Of a stretch of DNA of 64,000 bases, positions 1-9,515 are shown in pieces (position 1 is the stretch's first letter; each line of letters begins with the position of its first letter). Below the pieces are notes generated by a model. That model did no database searches. It worked only from the letters and a program-made list of their open reading frames with translations, and was not told the origin of the DNA. The position numbers were made by a program, and so were the translations under genes. The stretch is from an uncultured Pelagibacteraceae bacterium (GTDB lineage: Bacteria; Pseudomonadota; Alphaproteobacteria; Pelagibacterales; Pelagibacteraceae): assembly GCA_902574695.1 (NCBI GenBank), contig CACGON010000001.1, positions 62,001 through 126,000 of the forward strand, given 5' to 3'.

Positions 1-585
1 ATATCTGATGCAGGAACACCATGCGTTTCTGACCCCGGTTCTATTTTAGTGAATGAGGCAATTAAAGAAAATATAAAAATTTTTAGCGTACCAGGACCAA
101 GTTCAGCTACAGCTGCTTTTTCAGTAAGTGGTTTCACTGGTAAATATTTTTTTTATGGTTTTTTTCCAGAGAAGAAAAGTGAATTAGAGAATGATTTTAA
201 GAAGTTAATCAACTTGAATAGTTCAATCATTTTTTTCATATCTGCAAAAAAGTTTGATAAAAAAAAATCTGAAATTAGAAAATACTTCTCCAATAGAAAG
301 TTGGTTATTTGTAAGGAAATAACAAAACTATATGAGGAATATATTCGATTCGATGTGAATGATATAGATAATATAAATATAAATCTTAAGGGTGAAATTA
401 CATTAGTTTTTTCTCCATTAGCATCAGATAACGAGAACTTTTTGAATGAGGATGATAAAAAAAAAATTAAAAAATTAATAAAAAAATCGAGTATAAAAGA
501 TATTATTAAAATAATTAGTAAAAAAAAAAAGATTTCAAAAAAAGAGATCTATAATTTTTGCTTAGATATAAAAAATGAAATTTAA
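1..585 (+). CDS. rsmI: 16S rRNA 2'-O-ribose methyltransferase RsmI, 5' end cut off
   Basis: RsmI methylates the 2'-OH of C1402 in 16S rRNA using S-adenosylmethionine. The window opens inside the gene: frame 1 reads ISDAGTPCVSDPG from base 1, the conserved tetrapyrrole-methylase-type SAM-binding segment, followed by VPGPSSATAAFSVSGF, also typical of the family. About 194 C-terminal residues are visible, so roughly the first third is missing. The C-terminus is very lysine-rich. The last bases overlap the start of the BON-domain lipoprotein gene, so the two are probably co-transcribed; rsmI lying near a BON lipoprotein is also seen in E. coli (yraL and yraP/dolP). Family assignment is from motifs and is secure. 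Confidence 0.9.
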   Translation: MSDAGTPCVSDPGSILVNEAIKENIKIFSVPGPSSATAAFSVSGFTGKYFFYGFFPEKKSELENDFKKLINLNSSIIFFISAKKFDKKKSEIRKYFSNRKLVICKEITKLYEEYIRFDVNDIDNININLKGEITLVFSPLASDNENFLNEDDKKKIKKLIKKSSIKDIIKIISKKKKISKKEIYNFCLDIKNEI

Positions 586-1168
586 AATTATTTTTGGAAT
601 ATTATTTTTATTCTGTTTGACAAATTGCGTAGGCACTTCTTCGCAAGGAATATTTGGGACAGGAGTAAGTGTTGCTTTAGATCCTAGGTCAATAGGTACT
701 CAAATAGATGATAACATAATGCAAAAAAGTCTTTCCTCAAGGTTGATTATTAAAGATAAGAAATACGTTTTGTCAATAAATACAAAAGTTTTAGATGGCA
801 GAATATTTATAACGGGAAAAGTTGATGATCCAGAGGAAAAGCTCCAAATTACAAAAATGGCATGGGAAACCAAAGGTGTAAGATCTGTCAAAAATAATAT
901 TATAATCAAAGAGGAATTTGATTTTAAACAATCTGCCAAAGATCTTTTAATTACAAGCCAATTAAGAACTGCCATGATTGTTAATAAGAAAATAAAATCT
1001 ACCAACTATAATATTGATACATATAAAAAGAAAATTTATATTTATGGTATTGCACAAGATCAGGATGAAATGAAAGAGGTAATAGAGGAAGCAAAATCAA
1101 TTCTTGATGTAGAGAAAGTCATTGCAAGTATCTTACTTGTTGATGATCTACGTATACAAAAAAATTAA
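575..1168 (+). CDS. BON-domain outer-membrane lipoprotein (DolP/YraP-like)
   Basis: The protein starts with a lipoprotein signal peptide: basic MKFK, a hydrophobic stretch, and the lipobox-like LTNC placing the acylated Cys at residue 18. The mature part has two repeats of the BON type, roughly residues 40-105 and 115-190, each with a VKNNI or VEKVIA-like end. BON lipoproteins such as DolP bind membrane and help maintain the outer membrane. The start ATG lies 11 bases inside the end of rsmI, which supports this start and co-transcription. Asn at the -1 position of the lipobox is unusual, so lipidation is likely but not certain. Confidence 0.8.
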   Translation: MKFKIIFGILFLFCLTNCVGTSSQGIFGTGVSVALDPRSIGTQIDDNIMQKSLSSRLIIKDKKYVLSINTKVLDGRIFITGKVDDPEEKLQITKMAWETKGVRSVKNNIIIKEEFDFKQSAKDLLITSQLRTAMIVNKKIKSTNYNIDTYKKKIYIYGIAQDQDEMKEVIEEAKSILDVEKVIASILLVDDLRIQKN

Positions 1169-1458
1169 TTTAAAATTATAAATAAAACCTTACTTATAAA
1201 AGACATAAAAATGATAAAACTTAAAAAGAATATCCAATACATCACTGTTACAGCTCTGTTCCTTTTTCTTCTTAACAGTACAAAACTTTTATCATCTAAA
1301 TCTGATATATCTCTTTTTCCTTTGACTGGATAATCGTAACTCCATCTCCAAATAGTATCACCTAATCTTTCATCTAAATTATTAAAATATCTTATCCATG
1401 CTGTTGCCCAAAGAAATGAAAAATATAAAATTATTAAGAGCAGTAACTCCGTTAGCAT
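1165..1458 (-). CDS. Small membrane protein of unknown function
   Basis: I do not recognise this 97-residue protein. It has a hydrophobic N-terminal helix (about residues 2-22), a charged middle with WRWSYDYPVKGKRDIS and an RRKRNR cluster, and a second hydrophobic helix near residues 73-95. It starts four bases after the malic enzyme gene ends, so it is probably the second gene of that transcript. Its stop overlaps the stop of the convergent BON lipoprotein by four bases. A two-helix inner-membrane protein is what can be said. Confidence 0.65.
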   Translation of the reverse strand: MLTELLLLIILYFSFLWATAWIRYFNNLDERLGDTIWRWSYDYPVKGKRDISDLDDKSFVLLRRKRNRAVTVMYWIFFLSFIIFMSFISKVLFIILN

Positions 1459-1462
1459 TTTG

Positions 1463-3754
1463 CTAATTTATTTTTCCATAATTTATTACACCAGCCGAGT
1501 AAGCAGCAACTGATGCAAGATTTAATATATCAGATGTCGAAGACCTTAAAGGAGCAACTTCTATTGCTCTTCCCAAACCAATTAATAAAGGACCTATACC
1601 CTTAACATCTCCAAGGGTTTTCATAATTTTGTACGATATAGCTGCACTATGTTGTCCTGGCATTATTAACACGTTCGCATTTCCTACAATTTCTGACATT
1701 GGATAAAGTTCTTTATATTCATTATTTAAAGCTACGTCTGGCTGCATATCTCCATCAAATTTGAAATCAACATTCGTTTTTTTTAAAATATCAACTGCAT
1801 CCCTTATGTGTTTTGTTCTGCTAGTTATTGGTTGGCCAAATGTTGAGTGTGAAAGAAAAGCTACTTTTGGATTAAAACCAAACAATCTTACAACTCTTGC
1901 AGCGGATTTTGCAATCTCAGCCATTTGCTCGGATGTAGGGTATTCGTGAACAGTAGTATCGGCTATAAAAACTGTTTTTCCTTTACTTACGACCATATTC
2001 AAACCGTACATTATCTCTCCTGGCCTTGCGTCAATCACTTTTGTAATTTTTTTTAAAGATTGGGAATATCTTCTAGTATTTCCTGTAACCATAGCATCTG
2101 CATCTCCACACTCAACCATGCACGAAGCCCAAATTACTCTATCATTTCTTGTCATTTTATCACAATCTCTTTCTAACAAACCTTCTTTTCTATGAAGTTT
2201 GTTAAATAGAAATTTTATATATTTTTCTCTTAAATTTTTATTTTTTTTTGCATTTACGATTTCAATATTGAAATTTTCACTATATCCAATCTCTTTTAAT
2301 TTTTTTTTTATAATTTCTTCTTTAGCAACAATTAATGGTATACCGAGTCCAGCATTTTTAAACGCTATTGCTGCTTTTAGAGTATTTTCATCTTCACCGT
2401 CAGCAAAAACAACTCTCTTTTGATTTTTTTTGATCTGATTATTAATTCCTTGCATGATCGTTACTGAGGGGTCAAGTCTTTGTTTTAATTGTTCAGAATA
2501 AATATTAAAATTATCTATTTTTTTTCTGGCTACCCCAGTTTTAATTGCTGCTTTTGCTACCGCTACAGGTATCACACTTATTAATCTAGGATCAAAGGTT
2601 GATGGTATAATATATTCTCTTCCGTAGGTTGGTCGTTCTCCACCCATTGCAGCGACCACTTCATCTGGAACCCTCTCTCTTGCAAGAGAGGCAATTGCTT
2701 TAACAGCAGCAACTTTCATTTCTTCATTTATAGTTTTTGCCCTAACATCTAATGCTCCTCTAAAAATATATGGAAAACCAATTAAGTTATTAACCTGATT
2801 TGGATAGTCAGATCTTCCTGTTGCAATGATTGCATCTTTTCTAACTTCCTCTATTTCTTCAGGAGTGATTTCTGGATCAGGGTTTGCACATGCAAAAATT
2901 ATTGGATTTTTTGACATTAACTTAACCATGTCTTTTTTAAGAACCCCAGCAGATGAAAGTCCTAAAAATACATCTGCATTTTTTATAGCATCTTTTAATG
3001 TTCTATCTTTTGTATCTATTGCAAAAGCTGATTTCCATTCATTTAACCCATCTCTTTTATTATGAATAACTCCTTTTCTATCTATCATTGTAATATTTTT
3101 TTTTGTAACACCATATTTAATAAAAAGTTTTGTACATGCCATCGCAGAAGCACCAGCACCATTAACAACAACTTTTATTTTTTTAATATCCTTCTTCGCA
3201 ATATCAATAGCGTTAATAAGAGCTGCACATGTAATAATAGCAGTACCATGTTGATCATCGTGAAATACAGGAATATCTAAAATTTCCTTGAGTTTCTTTT
3301 CGATTATAAAACAATCTGGTGCTGCAATATCCTCAAGATTTATCCCCCCAAAACTTTTTGAAAAATTTTTAATTGATCGAATAATTTCACTTGGATCACT
3401 TGAGTCTATTTCCAAATCAATCGAATCTATATCTGCAAATCTTTTGAATAAAACAGCTTTTCCTTCCATAACTGGTTTTGATGCTATGGCTCCTAAATTT
3501 CCCAATCCTAAAATTGCTGATCCATTACTTATGACTGCTACAAGATTCCCTTTAGTTGTGTAATCATATGCTAAATCAGGGTTTTTATATATTGCTTTTA
3601 CTGGAGCTGCAACACCAGGAGAATAAGCAAGTGCTAAGTCTCTTTTAGTGGTCATTGGTTTGGAGGAAACAATCTCAATTTTTCCAGACTTATTATTATT
3701 GTGAAATTCTAAAGCCTCTTTATCTGAATAGTGTTCAATTTTCTTTTTTTTCAT
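1463..3754 (-). CDS. maeB: NADP-dependent malic enzyme, MaeB type with phosphotransacetylase-like domain
   Basis: The enzyme decarboxylates malate to pyruvate with NADP+, linking the TCA cycle to pyruvate and NADPH supply. The N-terminal 430 residues form the malic enzyme: AYSPGVAAPVKAI, DDQHGTAIITCAAL and the Rossmann glycines VVNGAGASAMACTK. Residues from about 440 to 763 form the phosphate-acetyl/butyryltransferase-like domain (VVFADGEDENTLKAA, ADAMVTGNTRRY), which in MaeB is regulatory and senses acetyl-CoA rather than being a separate catalyst. The 763-residue length is normal for MaeB. The upstream spacer of 50 bases is shared with the divergent murJ. Confidence 0.95.
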   Translation of the reverse strand: MKKKKIEHYSDKEALEFHNNNKSGKIEIVSSKPMTTKRDLALAYSPGVAAPVKAIYKNPDLAYDYTTKGNLVAVISNGSAILGLGNLGAIASKPVMEGKAVLFKRFADIDSIDLEIDSSDPSEIIRSIKNFSKSFGGINLEDIAAPDCFIIEKKLKEILDIPVFHDDQHGTAIITCAALINAIDIAKKDIKKIKVVVNGAGASAMACTKLFIKYGVTKKNITMIDRKGVIHNKRDGLNEWKSAFAIDTKDRTLKDAIKNADVFLGLSSAGVLKKDMVKLMSKNPIIFACANPDPEITPEEIEEVRKDAIIATGRSDYPNQVNNLIGFPYIFRGALDVRAKTINEEMKVAAVKAIASLARERVPDEVVAAMGGERPTYGREYIIPSTFDPRLISVIPVAVAKAAIKTGVARKKIDNFNIYSEQLKQRLDPSVTIMQGINNQIKKNQKRVVFADGEDENTLKAAIAFKNAGLGIPLIVAKEEIIKKKLKEIGYSENFNIEIVNAKKNKNLREKYIKFLFNKLHRKEGLLERDCDKMTRNDRVIWASCMVECGDADAMVTGNTRRYSQSLKKITKVIDARPGEIMYGLNMVVSKGKTVFIADTTVHEYPTSEQMAEIAKSAARVVRLFGFNPKVAFLSHSTFGQPITSRTKHIRDAVDILKKTNVDFKFDGDMQPDVALNNEYKELYPMSEIVGNANVLIMPGQHSAAISYKIMKTLGDVKGIGPLLIGLGRAIEVAPLRSSTSDILNLASVAAYSAGVINYGKIN

Positions 3755-3804
3755 TTAATGCAATTATTTATACAAATAGAGCTAAATTAAGACTAATATG
3801 ATTT

Positions 3805-5334
3805 ATGAATCTAATTAAGTCAACCGGGACATTTAGTTTCTTCACTTTATTAAGTAGAGTCCTCGGATATTTGAGGGACTTATTTATAGCAATATTTCTT
3901 GGATCAGGTCCTATAGCTGATGCATTCTTTGTAGCTTTTAGAATACCAAATACTTTTAGAAGATTATTTTCTGAGGGAACTTTTAATGCAGCCTTTGTAC
4001 CAATTTATTCAGCAGAATTAACTAAAGGAAAAAAACAATCTGAAAAATTTGCAAATGAAATATTTAATCTTCTAATAATTGGTCTGTTTTTTTTAGTTAT
4101 AATTATTGAAATTTTAATGCCTTGGTTCATACTTTTGATCGCACCAGGCTTCACAGAAAATTCTGAAAAACTTGAACTTACAATTTTTTTAACAAGGATT
4201 ACATTTCCCTTTCTATTCTTTATAAGTCTCGCTTCCTTTTACGCTGCAATATTAAACTCCCATAATAAGTTTGCCTTATCTGCTGCTGCCCCAATTGTTT
4301 TAAATATAATATTAATTTTAGTTTTAATGCTCGGTAGATATTTGAATGATGAATTAGTCAAATATTTAGCTTACGGAGTTACTATTTCGGGTATTATCCA
4401 ATTCTTAATATTATTGAAGTTTGTTAAAAATTATTCAAATTTGAATTTTTCATTAAAATTTAAGGTGAAACCTAAAGTAAAATTGTTTTTTAATAAACTC
4501 TTGCCGAGTATTTTTTCATCTGGTGTGACTCAAATAAATATTCTAGTTGGTACAATTATTGCATCATTTCAAGCTAGCGCAGTTTCTTATTTGTATTATG
4601 CTGATAGGATATACCAGATAAATTTAGCAATAGCAGGAATTGCTATAGGTACAATTCTACTACCAAATTTGAGCAAGCATGTTCAAGAAAAAAACAAGGA
4701 TAAAATTGATTTAATTCAAAATAAATCACTTGAGCTAAGTTTATTCCTAAGTTTGCCAGCTACTTTTGCTTTACTTATTGCTTCTGAAGAAATTACCTCT
4801 TCACTGTTTGGTTATGGATCTTTTGACATCTTAAGTGTAAAAAATTCATCAGATGCACTTTTCTTTTTTGCATTAGGACTTCCAGCTTTTGCATTTATAA
4901 AGGTTTTTTCAAGTTTTATTTTTGCAAGACAGAATACCAAGATTCCATTTTACTTTTCTCTGATTTCGGTAATATCAAATATTATTATCAGTTTATCATT
5001 CTTTAATAAAATTGGATTTATAATTATCCCTATTGCCACTTCCATATCATCCTGGCTAAATTCATTGTTATTACTTATTTATTTAATAAATAAAAATTAT
5101 TTTAGTTTTAAGATTGGGATAGTTGTTTCTTTTTTAAGAATCGTATTTGCATCATCTTTAGCATCAATATTATTCTATTATTTAACAAATCTTACCGAAG
5201 AATATCTTGTTTATAATAGTTCTTACAAATTAATGACTATGCTGATACTGGCATTTATTACATTAATAGTTTATATTTTGTTATCCATTATCACTAAAGC
5301 TTTTAAAATATCAGATATTAAATTAAAGTATTAA
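3805..5334 (+). CDS. murJ: Lipid II flippase MurJ (MviN)
   Basis: MurJ flips the peptidoglycan precursor lipid II across the inner membrane. The 509-residue sequence is almost entirely hydrophobic helices and starts with the family hallmarks TLLSRVLGYLRDLFIA, GPIADAFFVAFRIPN and FRRLFSEGTFNAAFVP. The three conserved arginines of the central cavity region near the N-terminus are present. The trpS start codon follows three bases after its stop, so the two are co-transcribed. No clear Shine-Dalgarno sequence precedes the ATG, as for many genes here. Confidence 0.95.
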   Translation: MNLIKSTGTFSFFTLLSRVLGYLRDLFIAIFLGSGPIADAFFVAFRIPNTFRRLFSEGTFNAAFVPIYSAELTKGKKQSEKFANEIFNLLIIGLFFLVIIIEILMPWFILLIAPGFTENSEKLELTIFLTRITFPFLFFISLASFYAAILNSHNKFALSAAAPIVLNIILILVLMLGRYLNDELVKYLAYGVTISGIIQFLILLKFVKNYSNLNFSLKFKVKPKVKLFFNKLLPSIFSSGVTQINILVGTIIASFQASAVSYLYYADRIYQINLAIAGIAIGTILLPNLSKHVQEKNKDKIDLIQNKSLELSLFLSLPATFALLIASEEITSSLFGYGSFDILSVKNSSDALFFFALGLPAFAFIKVFSSFIFARQNTKIPFYFSLISVISNIIISLSFFNKIGFIIIPIATSISSWLNSLLLLIYLINKNYFSFKIGIVVSFLRIVFASSLASILFYYLTNLTEEYLVYNSSYKLMTMLILAFITLIVYILLSIITKAFKISDIKLKY

Positions 5335-5337
5335 TTT

Positions 5338-6339
5338 ATGGCCAAAAAAATATTTTCTGGAGTACAGCCAACCGGTAATTTGCATTTAGGAAATTATATC
5401 GGAGCAATTAAAAATTTTGTTGATCTACAAAATAAAAAAGACAATCAATGCATTTTTTGTGTAGTTGATTTACATGCAATTACGGTTAGGCAAGATCCAA
5501 AAGAATTAAAAAATAATATAAGAGAAACTACAGCAGCATTTTTAGCTAGTGGTATCGAGCCTGAAAAGAGTATTATTTTTAATCAATCACTTGTACCAGC
5601 TCACTCTGAAGGATCTTGGATTTTAGGATGTGTTGCGAGAATGGGTTGGTTAAATAGAATGACTCAGTTTAAAGAAAAAGCAGGAAAAGATAAAGAAAAA
5701 GCAAGTATAGGACTTTATATCTACCCAGTTCTTATGGCTGCTGATATTTTATTATATGATGCAACACATGTTCCAGTTGGAGAGGATCAAAAACAACATT
5801 TAGAACTATCAAGAGACATTGCTCAAAAATTTAATTTAGATTTTAAATCACCCAACTTTTTCCAAACTCCTGAACCACTAATTCAAAAAAACTTTGCAAG
5901 AATAATGAGTCTTAAAGATGGAAAAAAAAAAATGAGCAAATCTGACCCCTCTGATTTAAGCAGAATTAATTTAAAAGATACAAAAGATGAAATAGTAAAT
6001 AAAATTAAAAAAGCAAAAACAGATAATGAAGATATGCCAACAGATGAAAGCAAATTAAATAATAGACCTGAAATTGAGAATCTTTTAAGTATTTACTCTA
6101 GTCTTTCAAATCAAAATATTAAAAATACTATAGAACAGTTTAGTAACAAAAACTTTTCAGAATTTAAAGCTCAGCTGGCAGATATTGTTGTTGAAATAAT
6201 TTCACCTATATCTGAAGAAATTAAAAGATTAGAGAAAGATACCCAATTTATAGACGATATTTTGTTAAATGGATCACAAAAAGCGGAAAAAATAGCAAAG
6301 TTGAAGGTTGAGAAATTAAAAAAAATTGTAGGTTTTTAA
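5338..6339 (+). CDS. trpS: Tryptophanyl-tRNA synthetase
   Basis: This class I aminoacyl-tRNA synthetase charges tRNA-Trp in the cytoplasm. The HIGH motif appears as HLGN near residue 17 ([13 protein letters not shown]) and the KMSKS loop as [13 protein letters not shown] near residue 198. [15 protein letters not shown] is the usual tryptophan-pocket segment. The 333-residue length is standard for bacterial TrpS. It lies directly behind murJ and is followed after 43 bases by the NfuA-like gene. Confidence 0.96.
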   Translation: MAKKIFSGVQPTGNLHLGNYIGAIKNFVDLQNKKDNQCIFCVVDLHAITVRQDPKELKNNIRETTAAFLASGIEPEKSIIFNQSLVPAHSEGSWILGCVARMGWLNRMTQFKEKAGKDKEKASIGLYIYPVLMAADILLYDATHVPVGEDQKQHLELSRDIAQKFNLDFKSPNFFQTPEPLIQKNFARIMSLKDGKKKMSKSDPSDLSRINLKDTKDEIVNKIKKAKTDNEDMPTDESKLNNRPEIENLLSIYSSLSNQNIKNTIEQFSNKNFSEFKAQLADIVVEIISPISEEIKRLEKDTQFIDDILLNGSQKAEKIAKLKVEKLKKIVGF

Positions 6340-6382
6340 ATTAAAATATTTAAAATTTTCAAATAGTAATTATATAGGTATT

Positions 6383-6925
6383 ATGTTTATTCAAACACTA
6401 AAGACACCAAATCCAAACTCTTTGAAATTTGTTACTGGAAAAGTAGTATCAAGCATTGGACCTGTCGAAATTTCAAAGAACGAAATGATAAATAATAATT
6501 TGTTAAGAAACATCTTTTCAGTCAAAGGTGTAGAAAGCATTTTCCTCGCAGAGGATTTTTTATCAATAAATAAGCAAGATCAAATAGATTGGGAAGATAT
6601 AAAGCATATTATATTATCATTATTAAATGAATACTATTTAGATGGTGGAGGAATTATTATTAGTCAAAAACCATCGGTCGCTAATGTTGAAAATTTACAA
6701 GAAGTAGAAAAACAAATTATTAAAATATTAGAAACAAAAATTAAACCTGCGGTAGCAAGAGATGGTGGGGATATTAAGTTTATAGAATTTAAAAATGGTG
6801 TAGTTAAGGTACAATTACGGGGTAGTTGTGCTGGATGTCCGAGCTCTGTAATTACTTTAAAACAAGGGGTTCAAAATCTTTTGACGCATTATATTCCAGA
6901 TGTTAAACAGGTCGAAGCCATTTAA
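6383..6925 (+). CDS. NifU-like Fe-S cluster carrier (Nfu)
   Basis: Nfu proteins carry 4Fe-4S clusters to apo-enzymes. The N-terminal half (about 1-85; QTLKTPNPNSLKFVTG) is the Nfu N-terminal domain found in alphaproteobacterial and mitochondrial NFU1. The C-terminal half has the NifU domain with IKPAVARDGGDIKF and the cluster-binding CxxC in GSCAGCPSS near residue 153. This is the alphaproteobacterial/mitochondrial domain order rather than the E. coli NfuA order (A-type domain plus Nfu), so I give no symbol. The next gene starts five bases after its stop. Confidence 0.93.
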   Translation: MFIQTLKTPNPNSLKFVTGKVVSSIGPVEISKNEMINNNLLRNIFSVKGVESIFLAEDFLSINKQDQIDWEDIKHIILSLLNEYYLDGGGIIISQKPSVANVENLQEVEKQIIKILETKIKPAVARDGGDIKFIEFKNGVVKVQLRGSCAGCPSSVITLKQGVQNLLTHYIPDVKQVEAI

Positions 6926-6930
6926 ATTGA

Positions 6931-8115
6931 ATGTTTAAGAAAATATTAAAAGATAAGAATTTTTTCAAAAAAAAAAAAAATTTAATTAAATTTAAAAGTC
7001 CAGATATCAATTTTAAATTAATTAAAAAGATAATAAGTGAAAAAGGTTTTGTTTTAAAAAGAAAAAAAAATTTTTTTAATTTTAACGAACTTAAGAGCCT
7101 TTATTATACTGTTGCTAGCAGTTTAATATTGATTTTTGCATCATTTTTACTGCCCCTTTCTGTAAACATTAAAGAAGATATCACTTTAAGTAAACAGACA
7201 ATTGAAAATAACTCAAATATAAACTTTCAAAAAGTATTAGATGGCAAACCAATAAATGAAGATCTTGATCAGGCTTTAGATACTAAAAATTTATTTGAGG
7301 ATATATTTACTTTTGAGGAAGTACCCACAGACACTGTAAGACTTAGCGCATCGACAGTAAAAGAATTATTCGAGGATACCGAATACGATCTTAATAAGAT
7401 AAGAAAAACAAAAATTGTAAAGCCAGTAAAACTATCATTATTACCAGGTGAAATTAAAAATATTGAAAGTACTCAAGAAAAAAAGAAACTATTTTTAGAA
7501 ATCATTTTACCTTTAATTTTAGAAGAAAATAATAGAATTAAATTAGACAGAATAAAGTTATTTAAAATATTAAAAAAAAATAATAATACATCTTCAGAGA
7601 TTAGGTGGCTAAACTCTAAGTTTAAACAGTATGGCGTGGTTAAAAAAGATTTATCAACTTTAAAGATTAGAATGGATGAAGTACCTGTTTCTTTGGCCTT
7701 GGCTCAAGCAGCAAAAGAAACTGGATGGGGTACATCTAGATTTGCTATAGAGGGAAATGCACTTTTTGGTCAATGGACGTTCTCAGGTGAAGGAATAAAG
7801 CCTGCAGGTGCAGATGCGCAGGATGGAACACATAAAGTCATGAAGTTTAAAGTATTAAAAGCATCGGTTAGAGCTTATCAAAGAAATCTTAACACACATA
7901 ATAGTTATAGAGAGTTCCGATTAGCAAGGGCTATTATGAGAGATAGAGAGGAAAAGCTCGATAGTTTGGAACTTGCAGAGTATTTAGATAAATATGCCGC
8001 TACAGGAAAAGAATATACAAAAGTTTTAAAGAAAATTATAAAACAAAATTCTCTTCAAGATTTTGATAAGGTTAAATTATTACCAACGAGTATACAGCTT
8101 AAAAATATTATTTAA
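6931..8115 (+). CDS. Membrane-anchored glucosaminidase-domain protein (Bax-like)
   Basis: A predicted peptidoglycan hydrolase. After a very basic N-terminus there is one hydrophobic helix near residues 55-75, and the rest should lie in the periplasm. The C-terminal third carries the glucosaminidase fold: ALAQAAKETGWGTSRFA with its catalytic-type Glu, GNALFGQW, and VRAYQRNLNTH. E. coli Bax has the same domain. Codons 13-17 contain an uninterrupted run of 14 A at 6967-6980, a slippage-prone site near the start. The 3' end overlaps the convergent deacetylase gene by four bases, which fits two neighbouring cell-envelope genes. The substrate is inferred. Confidence 0.85.
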   Translation: MFKKILKDKNFFKKKKNLIKFKSPDINFKLIKKIISEKGFVLKRKKNFFNFNELKSLYYTVASSLILIFASFLLPLSVNIKEDITLSKQTIENNSNINFQKVLDGKPINEDLDQALDTKNLFEDIFTFEEVPTDTVRLSASTVKELFEDTEYDLNKIRKTKIVKPVKLSLLPGEIKNIESTQEKKKLFLEIILPLILEENNRIKLDRIKLFKILKKNNNTSSEIRWLNSKFKQYGVVKKDLSTLKIRMDEVPVSLALAQAAKETGWGTSRFAIEGNALFGQWTFSGEGIKPAGADAQDGTHKVMKFKVLKASVRAYQRNLNTHNSYREFRLARAIMRDREEKLDSLELAEYLDKYAATGKEYTKVLKKIIKQNSLQDFDKVKLLPTSIQLKNII

Positions 8116-9161
8116 TTTGTTTTAACAGAGAATTGTACACCAAACCATCGCCAACCATTATCATTTAGGGAGCAATTAACTCTTCCTCTCCTAAATAAAA
8201 ATTTATCTCTAAAGTTCACCCTAAGTTTTTGACCTGAAAATGTTAAATTTGATTTATCCCATCGATTACCTTCATCTGAGAAGCAATTAATATTTGTAAT
8301 ATTTTTTTGTTCATCAAAAAACTCAATAGTCAAATTTGGTGGATTATTATCTGTTATGTACCTATCAATAGGAATTATTTTTTTATATTGGAGTGGCGAC
8401 AAATCGATAACAAACTTAAATCTCTCCAAATCTCCATATTTCTCGTTAATTGGAAATCTCGGTAATTGAAATTTATCTTTGTTTAAATCAATTACGCCAG
8501 AATGTTGGCCAAAAGCTAATTTAAATTTTTTTTTGAGAAAATTTATATGTTCCAAACTATACTCACCAAATGGATGTGAATAGAAAACTGGATTATAACC
8601 CAATTTCACTTTAAATATATCAATTGATTTATTTATATCATTTTTAAATTGATCAAAGTTAAAATCTATAAGGTACTCATGAGTATGCGAATGATTGCCT
8701 ATAAATGCAAAGTCTTCTTTTTCAACCTCTTTAATTTGTTCCCATGTCATATAACCACTTTTGCCTACTGGCTCAGTAGAAACAAATAAAATAAAAGGGA
8801 TTTTATTTTTTTTTAAGAATGGCCATGCATGCTCATAAAATGATGTAAATGCATCATCAATCGTAATTAATATTTTTTTTTCACTTTTTGGCATATCAAT
8901 GTTTTTGTAGAAAATTTCAGGATTTTCAAATTTATATTTTTTTTCCTGTATCATTTTTATTTGTTTTTCAAAAACCTCCATTCTAATATTAGTGGATGGA
9001 TACTTATTTTCATTAAATCTGTGATACATTAGAGAGAGAGTACCTTTCTCATCAGAATAATATTTACTATTATTTTCTGCTGCAATAGAATTAATAAAAA
9101 ATAAAGAAAAAATGAAAAATTTTATAATTGATGCTACGGGAGATAAAATTTTATTAATCAT
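8112..9161 (-). CDS. Secreted polysaccharide deacetylase (NodB family)
   Basis: A predicted metal-dependent carbohydrate deacetylase. The N-terminus is a signal peptide ending near SIAA (residue 28). The NodB motifs are visible: ITIDDAFTSF gives the catalytic Asp-Asp pair and IGNHSHTHEYL the metal-binding His pair. The C-terminal 90 residues form an extra beta-rich part with two Cys. The substrate cannot be told. The chosen ATG is the only Met before the catalytic domain and is needed for the signal peptide. It makes the first 50 bases overlap, head to head, the start of tsaB on the opposite strand. Confidence 0.85.
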   Translation of the reverse strand: MINKILSPVASIIKFFIFSLFFINSIAAENNSKYYSDEKGTLSLMYHRFNENKYPSTNIRMEVFEKQIKMIQEKKYKFENPEIFYKNIDMPKSEKKILITIDDAFTSFYEHAWPFLKKNKIPFILFVSTEPVGKSGYMTWEQIKEVEKEDFAFIGNHSHTHEYLIDFNFDQFKNDINKSIDIFKVKLGYNPVFYSHPFGEYSLEHINFLKKKFKLAFGQHSGVIDLNKDKFQLPRFPINEKYGDLERFKFVIDLSPLQYKKIIPIDRYITDNNPPNLTIEFFDEQKNITNINCFSDEGNRWDKSNLTFSGQKLRVNFRDKFLFRRGRVNCSLNDNGWRWFGVQFSVKTN

Positions 9162-9501
9162 ATTAAATGATAGAAATATTTATACTAGTAGTCACGAAAA
9201 TAGTAAAAGCAATTTTGATAAAGTTACAATTTTAATTGATAAGTTTCTTAATAAATACAAAATATCATTATTTGAATTGAAACATATATACGTTAATCGT
9301 GGTCCAGGAAGTTTTGCTGGAGTAAGAAATTCCTTGTCAATTGTTAAAGCTATACATTTAGCAAAAGAAATTGATTATTTTTGTTTTAGTCTTTTGGATT
9401 TTTCTGACGCAGATAAAAAAAAATTAATAAATTGGCTAGAATTACCGAAATTATGTAGGAAATATAAAATTAAAAAAAATTTGATTAATCCTATTTATTA
9501 G
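9112..9501 (+). CDS. tsaB: TsaB, tRNA threonylcarbamoyladenosine biosynthesis protein, short form
   Basis: TsaB partners TsaD in making t6A37 on ANN-decoding tRNAs. The N-terminal ASKHA lobe is intact: NFIIDATGDKILL, then YVNRGPGSFAGVRNSLSI, the family signature, near residues 63-80. The protein stops at 129 residues, whereas typical bacterial TsaB has about 220-230, so the second lobe is essentially missing and is replaced by a lysine-rich tail. The reading frame is clean, so this looks like a natural short form rather than a recent break. Its start overlaps the deacetylase gene. The fur-like gene follows after 14 bases; rimI, often the neighbour, is absent here. Confidence 0.82.
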   Translation: MKNFIIDATGDKILLIILNDRNIYTSSHENSKSNFDKVTILIDKFLNKYKISLFELKHIYVNRGPGSFAGVRNSLSIVKAIHLAKEIDYFCFSLLDFSDADKKKLINWLELPKLCRKYKIKKNLINPIY

Positions 9502-9515
9502 AGTTAAAATAAGCT

